Notes under the pieces: model-generated
Database searches by the model: none
Told to the model about the DNA's origin: nothing
Seen by the model: only the letters and a program-made list of their open reading frames with translations
Source of the DNA: Gammaproteobacteria bacterium
Lineage (GTDB): Bacteria; Pseudomonadota; Gammaproteobacteria; Pseudomonadales; Pseudomonadaceae
Direction of reading: 5' to 3'
Assembly: GCA_018816095.1 (NCBI GenBank)
Contig: JAHIWP010000045.1
Coordinates: forward strand, 20,987 to 84,986
DNA: 64,000 nt
Made by a program: the position numbers and the translations under genes
Shown here: piece by piece, positions 55,355 to 63,765 of the stretch
Layout of the letters: every line of letters begins with the position of its first letter
Position numbering within the stretch: position 1 is the first letter of the stretch

Positions 55355-56424
55355 CCCCTGCACAATTCTCTACCGCTGTACTCGACTGGTATGACAGCCA
55401 CGGACGCAAGGACCTGCCCTGGCAACAGGGCATCACACCGTATCGCGTGTGGGTCTCGGAGATCATGCTGCAGCAGACCCAGGTCAGCACCGTACTCGGC
55501 TACTTCGACCGTTTTATGGCCGCATTACCGACGATGAGCGACCTGGCCGCCGCGCCGGAAGACGAAGTGCTGCACCTGTGGACCGGCCTCGGTTATTACA
55601 CCCGCGCGCGCAACCTGCAAAAGACCGCACAGATCGTTGTGCGCGAACATGCCGGCGAATTCCCACGCGATGTCGAGCAGCTCACCGAACTTCCTGGCAT
55701 CGGCCGCTCCACCGCCGGCGCCATTGCCAGCCTCAGCATGGGCCTGCGTGCACCGATACTCGACGGCAACGTCAAGCGCGTACTGGCGCGCTACGTGGCT
55801 CAGGAAGGCTATCCAGGCGAACCGAAAGTAGCCAAGCAGCTATGGGATGTGGCCGAACGTTTCACCCCGCAGGCGCGGGTGAACCACTACACCCAGGCAA
55901 TGATGGATCTGGGCGCCACCCTCTGCACGCGCAGCAAACCCAGCTGCCTGCTTTGCCCGCTAAAAAGCGGCTGCCAGGCGCACCTGCTCGGCCTGGAGAT
56001 TCGTTACCCCATCCCTAAGCCGCGCAAAACGCGGCCGCAGAGGCGCACGCTGATGCCGATCCTCGCCAACCACCAAGGCGAGGTCTTGCTCTACCGCCGC
56101 CCTTCCAGCGGCCTTTGGGGCGGCCTATGGAGCCTGCCAGAGCTCGACAACCTGCAAAGCCTGGACGACCTGGCAAGCCGTCACGGCTTGCAGCTGGGCA
56201 CGCGCCAGATGCAAGCCGAACTGACCCACACCTTCAGCCACTTCCAGCTGGCCATCGAACCCTGGCTGATCCAAGTCAACGCCGCGCCGACCGCCGTGGC
56301 CGAGGCCGATTGGCTCTGGTATAACCTCGCCACCCCGCCGCGCCTGGGCCTTGCCGCCCCGGTGAAGAAACTGCTGAAACGCGCGGCCGATGCACTCGCA
56401 GCAAATACTGGAGAGACACCATGA
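55351..56424 (+). CDS. mutY: Adenine DNA glycosylase MutY
   Basis: 357-residue base-excision repair enzyme removing A mispaired with 8-oxoG. HhH-GPD core: [11 protein letters not shown]-type segment [14 protein letters not shown] holds the catalytic Glu, [32 protein letters not shown] the helix-hairpin-helix and catalytic Asp, and [17 protein letters not shown] the CX6CX2CX5C 4Fe-4S site. The C-terminal NUDIX-like domain (about 225-345) recognises 8-oxoG. ATGA overlap with the AsmA gene and with yggX. Confidence 0.97.
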   Translation: MTPAQFSTAVLDWYDSHGRKDLPWQQGITPYRVWVSEIMLQQTQVSTVLGYFDRFMAALPTMSDLAAAPEDEVLHLWTGLGYYTRARNLQKTAQIVVREHAGEFPRDVEQLTELPGIGRSTAGAIASLSMGLRAPILDGNVKRVLARYVAQEGYPGEPKVAKQLWDVAERFTPQARVNHYTQAMMDLGATLCTRSKPSCLLCPLKSGCQAHLLGLEIRYPIPKPRKTRPQRRTLMPILANHQGEVLLYRRPSSGLWGGLWSLPELDNLQSLDDLASRHGLQLGTRQMQAELTHTFSHFQLAIEPWLIQVNAAPTAVAEADWLWYNLATPPRLGLAAPVKKLLKRAADALAANTGETP

Positions 56425-56693
56425 CCCGCACCGTACAGTGCCGCAAACACAAGCAAGAACTCCCCGGCCTGGAGCGCCCGCCATACCCCGGCGCCAAAGG
56501 TGAAGACATCTTCAACAACGTCTCCAAGCAAGCCTGGGAAGAATGGCAAAAACACCAGACCCTGCTGATCAACGAACGTCGCCTGAACATGATGAACGCC
56601 GAAGACCGCAAGTTCCTCCAAACCGAGATGGATAAATTCCTCTCCGGCGAGGAGTACGCCCAGGCCGAAGGCTACGTGCCGCCGAGCGCATAA
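56421..56693 (+). CDS. yggX: Oxidative-damage protection / Fe(II) trafficking protein YggX
   Basis: 90-residue protein starting [57 protein letters not shown], matching the YggX family throughout. It protects Fe-S clusters from oxidation and is thought to move Fe(II). The single Cys7 is conserved. ATG overlaps the mutY stop by four bases, a pairing that joins two oxidative-damage functions, as in Escherichia coli. Confidence 0.95.
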   Translation: MTRTVQCRKHKQELPGLERPPYPGAKGEDIFNNVSKQAWEEWQKHQTLLINERRLNMMNAEDRKFLQTEMDKFLSGEEYAQAEGYVPPSA

Positions 56694-56937
56694 CCCGGTA
56701 TACCGTGGGCGGCACGTTAGCGTGCGACCTCATCCGCAATATGCGCGACTAAAAGCCCCGCCCACGACCCACACCCTGCAACCGCAGGGTCGATGCCGCT
56801 TCACCCTCCCAGCAAACCGCACATCCCCGCCTACAAACATCCTCCCGGACTGCCTCCAAACCACCCCGCGTCACCCATCATTTCCCACCATCCGAACCTA
56901 ACCGCCCGTATTAATTAAATATTTTTTAAACTCACGC

Positions 56938-56966
56938 TTGACACACACCCTTCAAATCCGTCTAAT
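56938..56966 (+). promoter_or_regulatory. Sigma70 promoter of tRNA-Phe with UP-like AT tract
   Basis: TTGACA 56938-56943, 17-base spacer, TCTAAT 56961-56966. An AT-rich stretch at 56910-56930 lies just upstream, as in strong stable-RNA promoters. Start would be near 56973. Confidence 0.85.
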
Positions 56967-56976
56967 ACGCCCCGTT

Positions 56977-57052
56977 GCCCGGGTAGCTCAGTCGGTAGAG
57001 CAGGGGATTGAAAATCCCCGTGTCGGCGGTTCGATTCCGTCCCCGGGCACCA
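56977..57052 (+). tRNA. tRNA-Phe (GAA)
   Basis: 76 bases with encoded CCA. GCCCGGG acceptor pairs with CCCGGGC; D arm GCTC/GAGC, anticodon arm with GAA in the loop (GGGATTGAAAATCCCC, five paired bases each side), T arm with GGTTCGATTCC. Cloverleaf is complete. A good promoter and a terminator flank it, so it is monocistronic. Confidence 0.97.
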
Positions 57053-57064
57053 AAATACCGAGAA

Positions 57065-57098
57065 ACCCCAAGCGAAGTTAAATTCCTTGGGGTTTTTT
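57065..57098 (+). terminator. Intrinsic terminator of tRNA-Phe
   Basis: ACCCCAAG 57065-57072 pairs with CTTGGGGT 57086-57093, followed by T through 57098. It begins 13 bases beyond the tRNA 3' end. Confidence 0.92.
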
Positions 57099-57300
57099 AT
57101 TGCCTGCGATTTTTCACGACCTGCTCAGCGCCACAATTGTGTGCGAGCGACAGCCAACTGCAGCAAGGCGACAGGCTGACCAGCTAAGCGCCCCGCGGCA
57201 GGTAAACGGCTTGGCGGTCAGCGAAACGCTATGCTAGCTTGGCGCCTCGCCAGGAACGCTACGAAAGGCCTGAGCGCCCCGAATAACAAGAGGACACCCC

Positions 57301-58074
57301 ATGGCCGAGGCCACGCCTGCGCTGGAAATTCGCGATCTGCATAAACGCTACGGCGACCTTGAGGTGCTCAAGGGCATTTCTCTCACTGCCCGCGACGGCG
57401 ATGTGATTTCCATCCTCGGCTCCTCAGGCTCCGGTAAGTCGACCTTTCTGCGCTGCATCAACCTGCTGGAAAACCCACACAAGGGGCAGATCATTCTTGC
57501 CGGCGAAGAGCTCAAGCTTAAAGTGGCGAAGAACGGCGACCTTATTGCCTCCGACAACAAGCAGATCAATCGCCTGCGCAGCGAAATCGGCTTTGTCTTC
57601 CAGAATTTCAATCTGTGGCCGCACATGAGCGTGCTCGATAACATCATCGAGGCACCGCGCCGCGTATTGGGGCAGAGCAAAGCTGAGGCCATTGAAGTGG
57701 CCGAAGCGCTGCTGGCCAAGGTCGGGATTGCCGACAAGCGCCACGTTTACCCGAATCAACTGTCTGGCGGCCAGCAACAGCGGGCGGCGATTGCCCGCAC
57801 CCTGGCCATGCAGCCGAAAGTCATCCTGTTCGATGAGCCCACTTCGGCTCTTGACCCGGAAATGGTACAAGAAGTGCTTAATGTGATCCGCGCACTCGCC
57901 GAGGAAGGCCGCACCATGCTGCTGGTGACTCACGAGATGGGCTTTGCCCGCCAAGTATCCAGCGAAGTGGTGTTCCTGCATCAAGGCCTGGTTGAAGAAC
58001 AGGGCTCCCCGGAGCAGGTGTTCGACAATCCGAACTCGGCGCGCTGCAAACAATTCATGTCCAGCAATCACTAA
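57301..58074 (+). CDS. Polar amino-acid ABC transporter ATP-binding protein (HisP/AotP type)
   Basis: 257-residue ATPase of a basic/polar amino-acid importer. Walker A ILGSSGSGKSTFLR, Q-loop VFQNFNLWPHMSV, signature LSGGQQQRAAIARTLA, Walker B VILFDEPTSALDPEMV and H-loop VTHEM are complete. The inserted segment KVAKNGDLIASDNKQINRLRSE is typical of HisP/AotP. First gene of a four-gene transporter; a binding protein and two permeases follow on the same strand. Substrate probably Arg/Lys/His/ornithine, by family only. Confidence 0.94.
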   Translation: MAEATPALEIRDLHKRYGDLEVLKGISLTARDGDVISILGSSGSGKSTFLRCINLLENPHKGQIILAGEELKLKVAKNGDLIASDNKQINRLRSEIGFVFQNFNLWPHMSVLDNIIEAPRRVLGQSKAEAIEVAEALLAKVGIADKRHVYPNQLSGGQQQRAAIARTLAMQPKVILFDEPTSALDPEMVQEVLNVIRALAEEGRTMLLVTHEMGFARQVSSEVVFLHQGLVEEQGSPEQVFDNPNSARCKQFMSSNH

Positions 58075-58093
58075 ACACACGGAGCAACTACGC

Positions 58094-58846
58094 ATGCAGA
58101 ACTACAAGAAAATCCTGCTGGCCGCTGCCGCCACCCTGGCTTTCGGCACCAGCGCCGTCGCTGCTGACAAACTGAAACTCGGCACCGAAGGCGCCTACCC
58201 ACCGTTCAACCTGATTGACGCCAGCGGCCAGGTAGGCGGCTTTGACGTAGAAATCGGCCAAGCCCTGTGCGCCAAGATGAAGACTGAGTGCGAAGTGGTC
58301 ACCTCCGACTGGGACGGCATTATTCCAGCCCTGAACGCGAAGAAGTTCGACTTCCTGATCGCCTCCATGTCGATCACTGACGAGCGCAAAGTAGCCGTTG
58401 ACTTCACCGACCCGTACTACACCAACAAGCTGCAGTTCATCGCCCCTAAAGGCGGCGACTTCAAAACCGACAAAGCCAGCCTGAAAAACAAAGTGATCGG
58501 CGCACAGCGCGCCACCATCGCCGGCACCTGGCTGGAAGACAACCTCGATGGCGTGGTCGATATCAAGCTGTACGACACCCAGGAAAACGCCTACCTCGAC
58601 CTGTCTTCGGGCCGCCTCGACGGCGTCCTGGCTGACACCTTCGTCAACTGGGAATGGCTGAAGAGCGATGCCGGCAAAGACTTCGAGTTCAAGGGCGAGC
58701 CAGTATTCGACAACGACAAGATCGGCATCGCCGTGCGCAAGGGCGACGCCCTGCGCGAAAAGCTGAACGCTGCCCTTGCCGAGATCGTGGCTGACGGCAC
58801 CTACAAGAAAATCAACGACAAGTACTTCCCGTTCAGCATCTACTAA
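58094..58846 (+). CDS. Periplasmic polar amino-acid binding protein
   Basis: 250-residue type 3 solute-binding protein: signal peptide to about residue 23 (ILLAAAATLAFGTSAVAA), then LGTEGAYPPFNLIDASGQVGGFDVEIGQALC, CEVVTSDWDGIIPALNAKKFDFLIASMSITDERKVAVDFTDPYY, which is the HisJ/ArgT/AotJ-like signature. Start ATG 58094 with GGAG nine bases upstream (frame extends into the ATPase gene). It delivers ligand to the permease pair encoded next. Confidence 0.94.
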   Translation: MQNYKKILLAAAATLAFGTSAVAADKLKLGTEGAYPPFNLIDASGQVGGFDVEIGQALCAKMKTECEVVTSDWDGIIPALNAKKFDFLIASMSITDERKVAVDFTDPYYTNKLQFIAPKGGDFKTDKASLKNKVIGAQRATIAGTWLEDNLDGVVDIKLYDTQENAYLDLSSGRLDGVLADTFVNWEWLKSDAGKDFEFKGEPVFDNDKIGIAVRKGDALREKLNAALAEIVADGTYKKINDKYFPFSIY

Positions 58847-58897
58847 GCTGCCGGCACTGCGTCGCCCGCCCGGGCGGCGCAGGCTTCTGAGCCTCCT

Positions 58898-59593
58898 ATG
58901 AATTTCGATCTTTACGGATTCGGCCCAGCCCTGGCTGCCGGCACCCTGATGACTATCAAGCTGGCGCTCAGCGCGCTGTGCCTGGGTCTGGTGCTCGGTT
59001 TGCTCGGCGCCCTGGCCAAGACTTCCCCGTACAAGCCGCTGCAATGGCTTGGCGGCACTTACTCAACCATCGTGCGCGGGATTCCCGAGCTGCTTTGGGT
59101 GTTGCTGATCTATTTCGGCACCGTGCAGCTGATGCGCAACCTGGCGGACCTGCTCGGCATCGAAAGCCTTGAGCTGAACGCCTTTGCTGCCGGCACTATT
59201 GCCCTCGGCATTTGCTTCGGCGCGTACGCCACCGAGGTGTTTCGTGGCGCAATCCTGGCCATCCCCAAAGGCCACCGCGAAGCCGGCCAAGCGCTGGGCA
59301 TGTCCAAGCCGCGGATTTTCTGGCGACTGATCCTGCCGCAGATGTGGCGCATCGCCCTACCCGGTCTCGGCAACCTGTTTATGATTTTGATGAAGGACAC
59401 CGCGCTGGTGTCAGTGATCGGCCTGGAAGAAATCATGCGCCGCTCACAAATCGCCGTAACCGCCAGCAAGGAACCCTTCACCTTTTATATGGTGGCGGCC
59501 TTTATCTACCTGGGCCTGACGGTGCTGGCGATGATTGGCATGCACTTCCTGGAAAAACGCTCCAGCCGTGGCTTTGTCAGGAGCGCGTCATGA
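58898..59593 (+). CDS. Amino-acid ABC transporter permease, HisQ type
   Basis: 231-residue inner-membrane permease of the HisMQ family with about five membrane helices. The family EAA loop reads EAGQALGMSKPRIFWRLILPQMWR. LMTIKLALSALCLGLVLGLLGAL and IVRGIPELLWVLLIYFGTVQL are typical. Overlaps the second permease gene in ATGA at 59590. It forms a heterodimer with the next permease. Confidence 0.93.
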   Translation: MNFDLYGFGPALAAGTLMTIKLALSALCLGLVLGLLGALAKTSPYKPLQWLGGTYSTIVRGIPELLWVLLIYFGTVQLMRNLADLLGIESLELNAFAAGTIALGICFGAYATEVFRGAILAIPKGHREAGQALGMSKPRIFWRLILPQMWRIALPGLGNLFMILMKDTALVSVIGLEEIMRRSQIAVTASKEPFTFYMVAAFIYLGLTVLAMIGMHFLEKRSSRGFVRSAS

Positions 59594-60360
59594 AAAAGAC
59601 CTCTGAAATAGCCGCCTGGTCGATTGCCGTAGCGCTGATTGCCTACGCACTCTGGGGCGGCCTAACCGCCCTTAACTGGGACGTGATCATCAAATGGCTG
59701 CCGCGCCTCTCTGAAGGCGCCCTACTGACCCTGGAGCTGGTGGCCATCGCTGTTCTCGCCGGGTTGATCCTGGCACTGCCCATGGGCATCGCACGCGCCT
59801 CACGGCACTGGTATGTGCGCGCCCTGCCCTACGGCTACATCTTCTTCTTCCGCGGCACGCCACTGCTGGTGCAGCTGTTTCTGGTGTATTACGGCCTGGC
59901 ACAGTTCGATGCGGTGCGCGAAGGCCCGCTCTGGCCCTATCTGCGCTCCCCATACTGGTGCGCTGTACTGACCATGACCATGCACACCGCGGCCTATATC
60001 GCCGAGATTCTGCGCGGCGCGATTCAAGCCGTCCCGCCAGGTGAGATCGAAGCCGCCCGCGCTTTGGGCATGTCGCGGGCCAAAACCATGTTCTATATCG
60101 TCCTGCCACGGGCGGCGCGTATCGGTCTGCCGGCTTACAGCAACGAAGTGATCCTGATGCTCAAAGCCAGCGCCCTAGCCAGCACCGTAACCCTGCTGGA
60201 ACTGACCGGCATGGCGCGCACCATCATCGCCCGCACCTACCTGCCCGTGGAGATCTTCTTCGCCGCCGGGATGTTCTACCTGTTGATCGCCTTCATCCTG
60301 GTCCGGGGCTTTAAGCTGCTGGAGCGCTGGCTGCGCGTCGACGCCTGCCAGGGCCGCTGA
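59590..60360 (+). CDS. Amino-acid ABC transporter permease, HisM type
   Basis: 256-residue partner permease. EAARALGMSRAKTMFYIVLPRAAR is the EAA loop, and YIFFFRGTPLLVQLFLVYYGLAQF, with the conserved RGTPLLVQ, lies near residue 80. Start ATG 59590 (MKKTSEIAAWSIAV) overlaps the HisQ-type stop; the frame is open to 59212. End of the transporter operon; the next gene starts 41 bases on. Confidence 0.93.
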   Translation: MKKTSEIAAWSIAVALIAYALWGGLTALNWDVIIKWLPRLSEGALLTLELVAIAVLAGLILALPMGIARASRHWYVRALPYGYIFFFRGTPLLVQLFLVYYGLAQFDAVREGPLWPYLRSPYWCAVLTMTMHTAAYIAEILRGAIQAVPPGEIEAARALGMSRAKTMFYIVLPRAARIGLPAYSNEVILMLKASALASTVTLLELTGMARTIIARTYLPVEIFFAAGMFYLLIAFILVRGFKLLERWLRVDACQGR

Positions 60361-60401
60361 TTGCCTGGGGGCCAGCGCCCTCAGGCAACACGCCACGTCA
60401 T

Positions 60402-61676
60402 ATGCCAACGACCACGCCCGCCCTGCCACTCGAAAACGCTGACCTCCTGCAGCGGTTTAACGCACTCGATCGCTTCCTCAGCGAACATCAAGCACTGTGG
60501 CGCCCCCGACCCTTTGTGCATTATCCGGCAATCCCATGGGAAGCCGAGCACCCGCAGCTGGCGGCTTGGCTAAGGACACAGAGCCTAGAGCACGCAGAAG
60601 CGGCACATAACCAGCCGCACCTGCTACAAGCACCCGCACCCTTTGCGCAACTAGCGGCACAGGCTCACCAGCTGAGCCAAGTGGGCGAATTAGCACCGCT
60701 ACCAACGCCCGCTTTGCCCGCACGCTTCAGCGCAGACGTACCCGGCCGGAAGTGGCAGCAAATCGACGCCTTCGCCCACAGCCTGAACTTCACCGATAAG
60801 CCTCTGCACTGGCTGGACTGGTGCGCTGGCAAGGGCCACCTCGGCCGGCGACTGGCGCATAACGGTGCAGCGCTGACCTGCCTGGAATACAACCCAGAAC
60901 TGATCAAGAGCGGGCAACAACTCAGCAAAAAGCTCGGCATCGAGGCCGCGCATATTCAGCAAGATGTGCTGGCTGATACTGCGGCAGCGCAGCTACGCGC
61001 TCACCACACCCCCGTGGCACTGCATGCCTGTGGCGACCTGCACACGCGCCTGCTGCAACTGGCCAGCCAAGTCGGCTGCCAGCAACTAGCCGTGGCGCCC
61101 TGCTGCTACAACCGCATCAGCACGGCGCTCTATCAACCACTGTCGACAAGCGCCCAAGCCTCAGCACTGCAACTGTCCATCGACGATCTAGGTCTGCCGC
61201 TCAGCGAAACCATTACCGCCGGCGCACGGGTACGCCGCCAGCGCGATCAATCCATGGCCTGGCGCCTGGCCTTCGACCTGCTGCAGCGCCAGTTACGCGG
61301 CATTGACGCTTACCTACCGATCCCGTCCCTGCCACCCGCCTGGCTGGACAAGCCCTTTGCGGACTACTGCCAAGACCTTGCTGCACTCAAGCAACTGCCC
61401 GCACCAACCACAGAGGATTGGCAACAGCTTGAACACAGGGGCTGGAAACGTCTGGCAGAAGTGCGCAACCTGGAGCTGCTGCGCGGCCTTTTCCGCCGCC
61501 CACTGGAAGTCTGGCTGCTACTCGACCGCGCCCTATTCCTGCAAGAGCAGGGTTACAGCGTGCGCCTTGGCACCTTCTGCGCCCCCCAACAGAGCCCGCG
61601 CAACCTGCTGCTGCTTGCAGAACGCCAGCCCAAGTTGCCCACAACATCTGTGGATAACTCTGTTGACAGATTCTGA
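60402..61676 (+). CDS. SAM-dependent methyltransferase (GSTCD-like, Methyltransf_32 type)
   Basis: 424-residue cytoplasmic protein. The central domain has the SAM motif WLDWCAGKGHLGRRLAHNGAALTCLEYNPELI near residue 140, then VALHACGDLHTRLLQLASQVGCQQLAVAPCCYNRIS, where HACGD and APCCY are hallmarks of this family. The N-terminal 120 residues and C-terminal 130 are family-specific and helical. Substrate unknown. No strong ribosome binding site is evident before the ATG. Confidence 0.85.
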   Translation: MPTTTPALPLENADLLQRFNALDRFLSEHQALWRPRPFVHYPAIPWEAEHPQLAAWLRTQSLEHAEAAHNQPHLLQAPAPFAQLAAQAHQLSQVGELAPLPTPALPARFSADVPGRKWQQIDAFAHSLNFTDKPLHWLDWCAGKGHLGRRLAHNGAALTCLEYNPELIKSGQQLSKKLGIEAAHIQQDVLADTAAAQLRAHHTPVALHACGDLHTRLLQLASQVGCQQLAVAPCCYNRISTALYQPLSTSAQASALQLSIDDLGLPLSETITAGARVRRQRDQSMAWRLAFDLLQRQLRGIDAYLPIPSLPPAWLDKPFADYCQDLAALKQLPAPTTEDWQQLEHRGWKRLAEVRNLELLRGLFRRPLEVWLLLDRALFLQEQGYSVRLGTFCAPQQSPRNLLLLAERQPKLPTTSVDNSVDRF

Positions 61677-61882
61677 GCAAACCACGCAAACGCGCACCAC
61701 GAACTGTCAGCGCTGAACTGTACATTTTTTAACCTGCAAATATTTCTTGTAAAAACATGCACTTATCAAATACCGAGAGGTAGCTCACAAAGACCACGTA
61801 CGAACGTGCCGAAAACACCTCACATGTGCATAAGCATTTCGCTGCTGATAACTGCCCCCGCATAAAACCCTGCTCGGGCCGC

Positions 61883-61910
61883 TTTACACGCGCAAATGAA
61901 TCGATATAAT
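61883..61910 (+). promoter_or_regulatory. Sigma70 promoter of tRNA-Thr
   Basis: TTTACA 61883-61888, 16-base spacer, perfect TATAAT 61905-61910. Start near 61917, just before the tRNA. Confidence 0.82.
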
Positions 61911-61923
61911 GCGCCCCACAAAT

Positions 61924-61999
<76 letters not shown>

Positions 62000-62007
62000 T
62001 ACAAAAC

Positions 62008-62038
62008 AAAGGGTTACGTGAAAGCGTAGCCCTTTTTT
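62008..62038 (+). terminator. Intrinsic terminator of tRNA-Thr
   Basis: GGGTTACG 62011-62018 pairs with CGTAGCCC 62025-62032 (one G-U), with A-run before and six T after (62033-62038). Confidence 0.85.
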
Positions 62039-62360
62039 GTACCCTAAATTTGGCTTGGGGTAGGATTGGGGTAGGGTTTTGACACCCATCGCTATGCTGG
62101 CTAGAAAAAATACGCGCCAGCCTCAATACCACTCGTCGGGAATAACTGCTGGTACGCCTCACCCGGCAGCAGAGTTCATAGCCATTCCAAAACGGCCAAA
62201 CCCATTTTTACCCATCTTGAGGGCGATTCATGATGAAGCCATTTCTTATCAAGATGGCGTAATGTGGGCACTTGCGCAGCCTTAGAGAGCTGAATAGTGT
62301 GAATGGGCGGGTCATCTGACCTGACTCCAGGATCACTAGCACCATAAAGCAACTTGTTAT
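62039..62360. other. Non-coding boundary region beyond tRNA-Thr
   Basis: 322 bases with no convincing gene. A 68-codon frame (62079-62285) has a TTG or ATG start, no ribosome binding site and no family I recognise. Contains a tandem 11-base repeat (TTGGGGTAGGA then TTGGGGTAGGG, 62055-62076), a kind of sequence often seen near integrase genes or attachment sites. No integrase is present in the window. Confidence 0.5.
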
Positions 62361-62436
62361 GGTGGCTGTATGCGGGGCGCTTCGGCGCGCCGAGTTCCTT
62401 GAGCCTCGGTCTACCAACCCGCATACAGCCGCCACC
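62361..62436 (+). ncRNA. Structured RNA resembling C4 antisense RNA
   Basis: The outer stem pairs GGTGGC 62361-62366 with GCCACC 62431-62436, then TGTATGCGGG 62367-62376 with CCCGCATACA 62418-62427, leaving GCC 62428-62430 bulged. Two hairpins lie inside: GGCGC with GCGC(G)CC around TTCG at about 62376-62391, and CCGAG 62390-62394 with CTCGG 62405-62409. CTACCAA 62411-62417 stays unpaired. The three-way junction and the two segments complementary to downstream bases resemble phage P1/P7 C4 RNA, which represses an antirepressor. Family membership is from memory and needs a covariance search. Confidence 0.5.
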
Positions 62437-62488
62437 CTCTCGTTTGGTAGCGAGTGACGGCGGCCTCTAAAACTCAAGAGGTCACCCT
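62437..62488 (+). promoter_or_regulatory. Leader with C4-type target segments and hidden ribosome binding site
   Basis: CTCG 62439-62442 and CGAG 62451-62454 form a hairpin whose loop shows TTGGTAG (62444-62450), exact complement of CTACCAA 62411-62417. GGCGGC 62459-62464 is complementary to GCCGCC 62428-62433. CCTCT 62464-62468 pairs with AGAGG 62477-62481, the Shine-Dalgarno of the gene at 62489, so translation could be switched by RNA pairing. Confidence 0.5.
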
Positions 62489-62776
62489 ATGCACCCAAGC
62501 AACTCCTCCCCAGGCTTTACCCCACTACACTCCAGCGAGCACAACTGCCTGCTCGGCTTTCGCAGCGATGCCAGGGCAACCGAGCTCTATGACGAGGCGA
62601 TGCAACGCCAGCATGCAGCTCTCAGCTTACTCTGCGTACTCGGCGGCACACCCCATTTGAATGAGCTTTCCGACGAACCCCTGAGCGGGTGCATCCAGGC
62701 GATCAGATTACTGTGCAGTGATGCAGCCGGGCTGTATTCCGCAGCCTGGGAGCGCGTGCAGCAAGAAGCGGCCTGA
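62489..62776 (+). CDS. Small hypothetical island protein
   Basis: 95 residues, helical by composition: RSDARATELYDEAMQRQHAALSLLCVLGG, then LSDEPLSGCIQAIRLLCSDAAGLYSAAWERVQQEAA. Length and pattern recall the short DUF3077-type proteins of pseudomonad islands, but I cannot confirm that. Start ATG 62489 has AGAGG seven bases upstream, inside a hairpin. It follows a C4-like RNA, so it may be the target of riboregulation. No other clue to function. Confidence 0.6.
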   Translation: MHPSNSSPGFTPLHSSEHNCLLGFRSDARATELYDEAMQRQHAALSLLCVLGGTPHLNELSDEPLSGCIQAIRLLCSDAAGLYSAAWERVQQEAA

Positions 62777-62802
62777 CTTGAATTAGAAGAAGGAGGGGCG
62801 GA

Positions 62803-63063
62803 TCACTCGCCCGCCTTCTTTGAAGACAGCTCAGATTCGTAACGCTGCACAAACTCGACAAGGTTAAGCCCAAGCACATGGCAAATATCGCGCAGCTGCA
62901 CTAGATCGAGCCGACGAAGGCCACGCTCAATGTCGCTGGTAAAGGATTGTGGACGGCCCAGCGCTTCGGCGAACTCGGCCTGAGTCATCCCTGAGTCGAC
63001 CCGGCATTGCTTGATCAAGCGAAGCAGCACCAAATTCTCATCTCGATAAATCGACTTTTCCAC
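62803..63063 (-). CDS. XRE-family helix-turn-helix repressor
   Basis: 86 residues of Cro/C1-type DNA-binding domain: ALRLIKQC-like start LVLLRLIKQCRVDSGMTQAEFAEALGRPQSFTSDIERGLRRLDLVQLRDICHVLGLNL, then an acidic-basic tail. GTG start at 63063 (next in-frame Met is internal) with only a weak GGAA upstream. It is divergent from the metallophosphoesterase; tandem palindromic sequences in the gap are likely its operators. Confidence 0.85.
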   Translation of the reverse strand: MEKSIYRDENLVLLRLIKQCRVDSGMTQAEFAEALGRPQSFTSDIERGLRRLDLVQLRDICHVLGLNLVEFVQRYESELSSKKAGE

Positions 63064-63081
63064 AGAGACGCATTCCAGCTG

Positions 63082-63132
63082 TTGACAAAGCCAGAATGTA
63101 TATCTAAATTACAGATATCTGAATTACAGGTA
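63082..63132 (+). promoter_or_regulatory. Promoter with two tandem 15-bp operator units
   Basis: TTGACA 63082-63087, 17 bases, TAAATT 63105-63110. Overlapping the -10: units TCTAAATTACAGATA (63103-63117) and TCTGAATTACAGGTA (63118-63132), 13 of 15 bases alike; unit 1 with its flanks is an inverted repeat (ATATCT...AGATAT). Position fits repression by the XRE protein. Confidence 0.65.
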
Positions 63133-63139
63133 TACAGAT

Positions 63140-63760
63140 ATGAACGTCGTGCACATCTCCACAATCATCCCTCTCGATCCAGATCGATCCGCACTTCTCG
63201 ATGCCAAAAACCGCGTTTTGCTTTTAACCCTTGAGCGCTTGGTAAGTCGATTCGACATCCTCGCTGGCGATATCGATGTAAAGGCTCGAGGAATTAGCTG
63301 GGCCATGCGGGCGTTTCCCTGCCCCGTTCTTTATGTACCCGGAAATCATGAGTACTTCGGCGGACACCTCTTCGGAACACTGGCGAAAATGCGTGTTTCC
63401 TGTGCAGCGTCTCATGTTCAAGTACTGGATCGAGATGTAGTTGAAATAGGTGACGTTCGATTTCTAGGCGCGACGGCGTGGACTGATTTTTCCGCGACAG
63501 GAAATACGCCGTTGGCGTCGATCACAGCACAGAGTTCAATGAATGATTACCGCCTGATTCGTACTGGTGAGAACTACCGACGCATCAAGCCTGGCGACCT
63601 TGCCGCCGAAGCACGTAAGACACGTAATTGGTTTCTGAGCAAACTAGCCGAACCGTTTTCAGGCCAAACCATAGTGATAACGCACCACGCACCGCTTATG
63701 CGCTCACTGGTAGAAAACCCACATTCTGGGGGGCATCTTGATGCGGCTTATGCAAATGAG
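63140..63760 (+). pseudogene. Calcineurin-like metallophosphoesterase, truncated by IS21 element
   Basis: The native part ends near 63760, where IS21-type sequence begins; the frame runs on to a stop at 63823 with 21 IS-derived residues. Present motifs: LAGDID (GD motif), VPGNHEYFGG (GNHE motif), and VITHHAP. The C-terminal GHxH motif is lost, and no DxH motif exists near the N-terminus (reads HISTIIPLD). Related proteins have SDLHLEF there. Divergent from an XRE repressor and next to a palindromic operator. Lower GC than the core. Likely inactive; the second IS end is outside the window. Confidence 0.8.
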
Positions 63761-63765
63761 TGCGG

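Noticed and set aside
62079-62285. 68-codon open frame after tRNA-Thr
   Set aside because: TTG or ATG start without a ribosome binding site and no family match; kept only as part of the boundary region.
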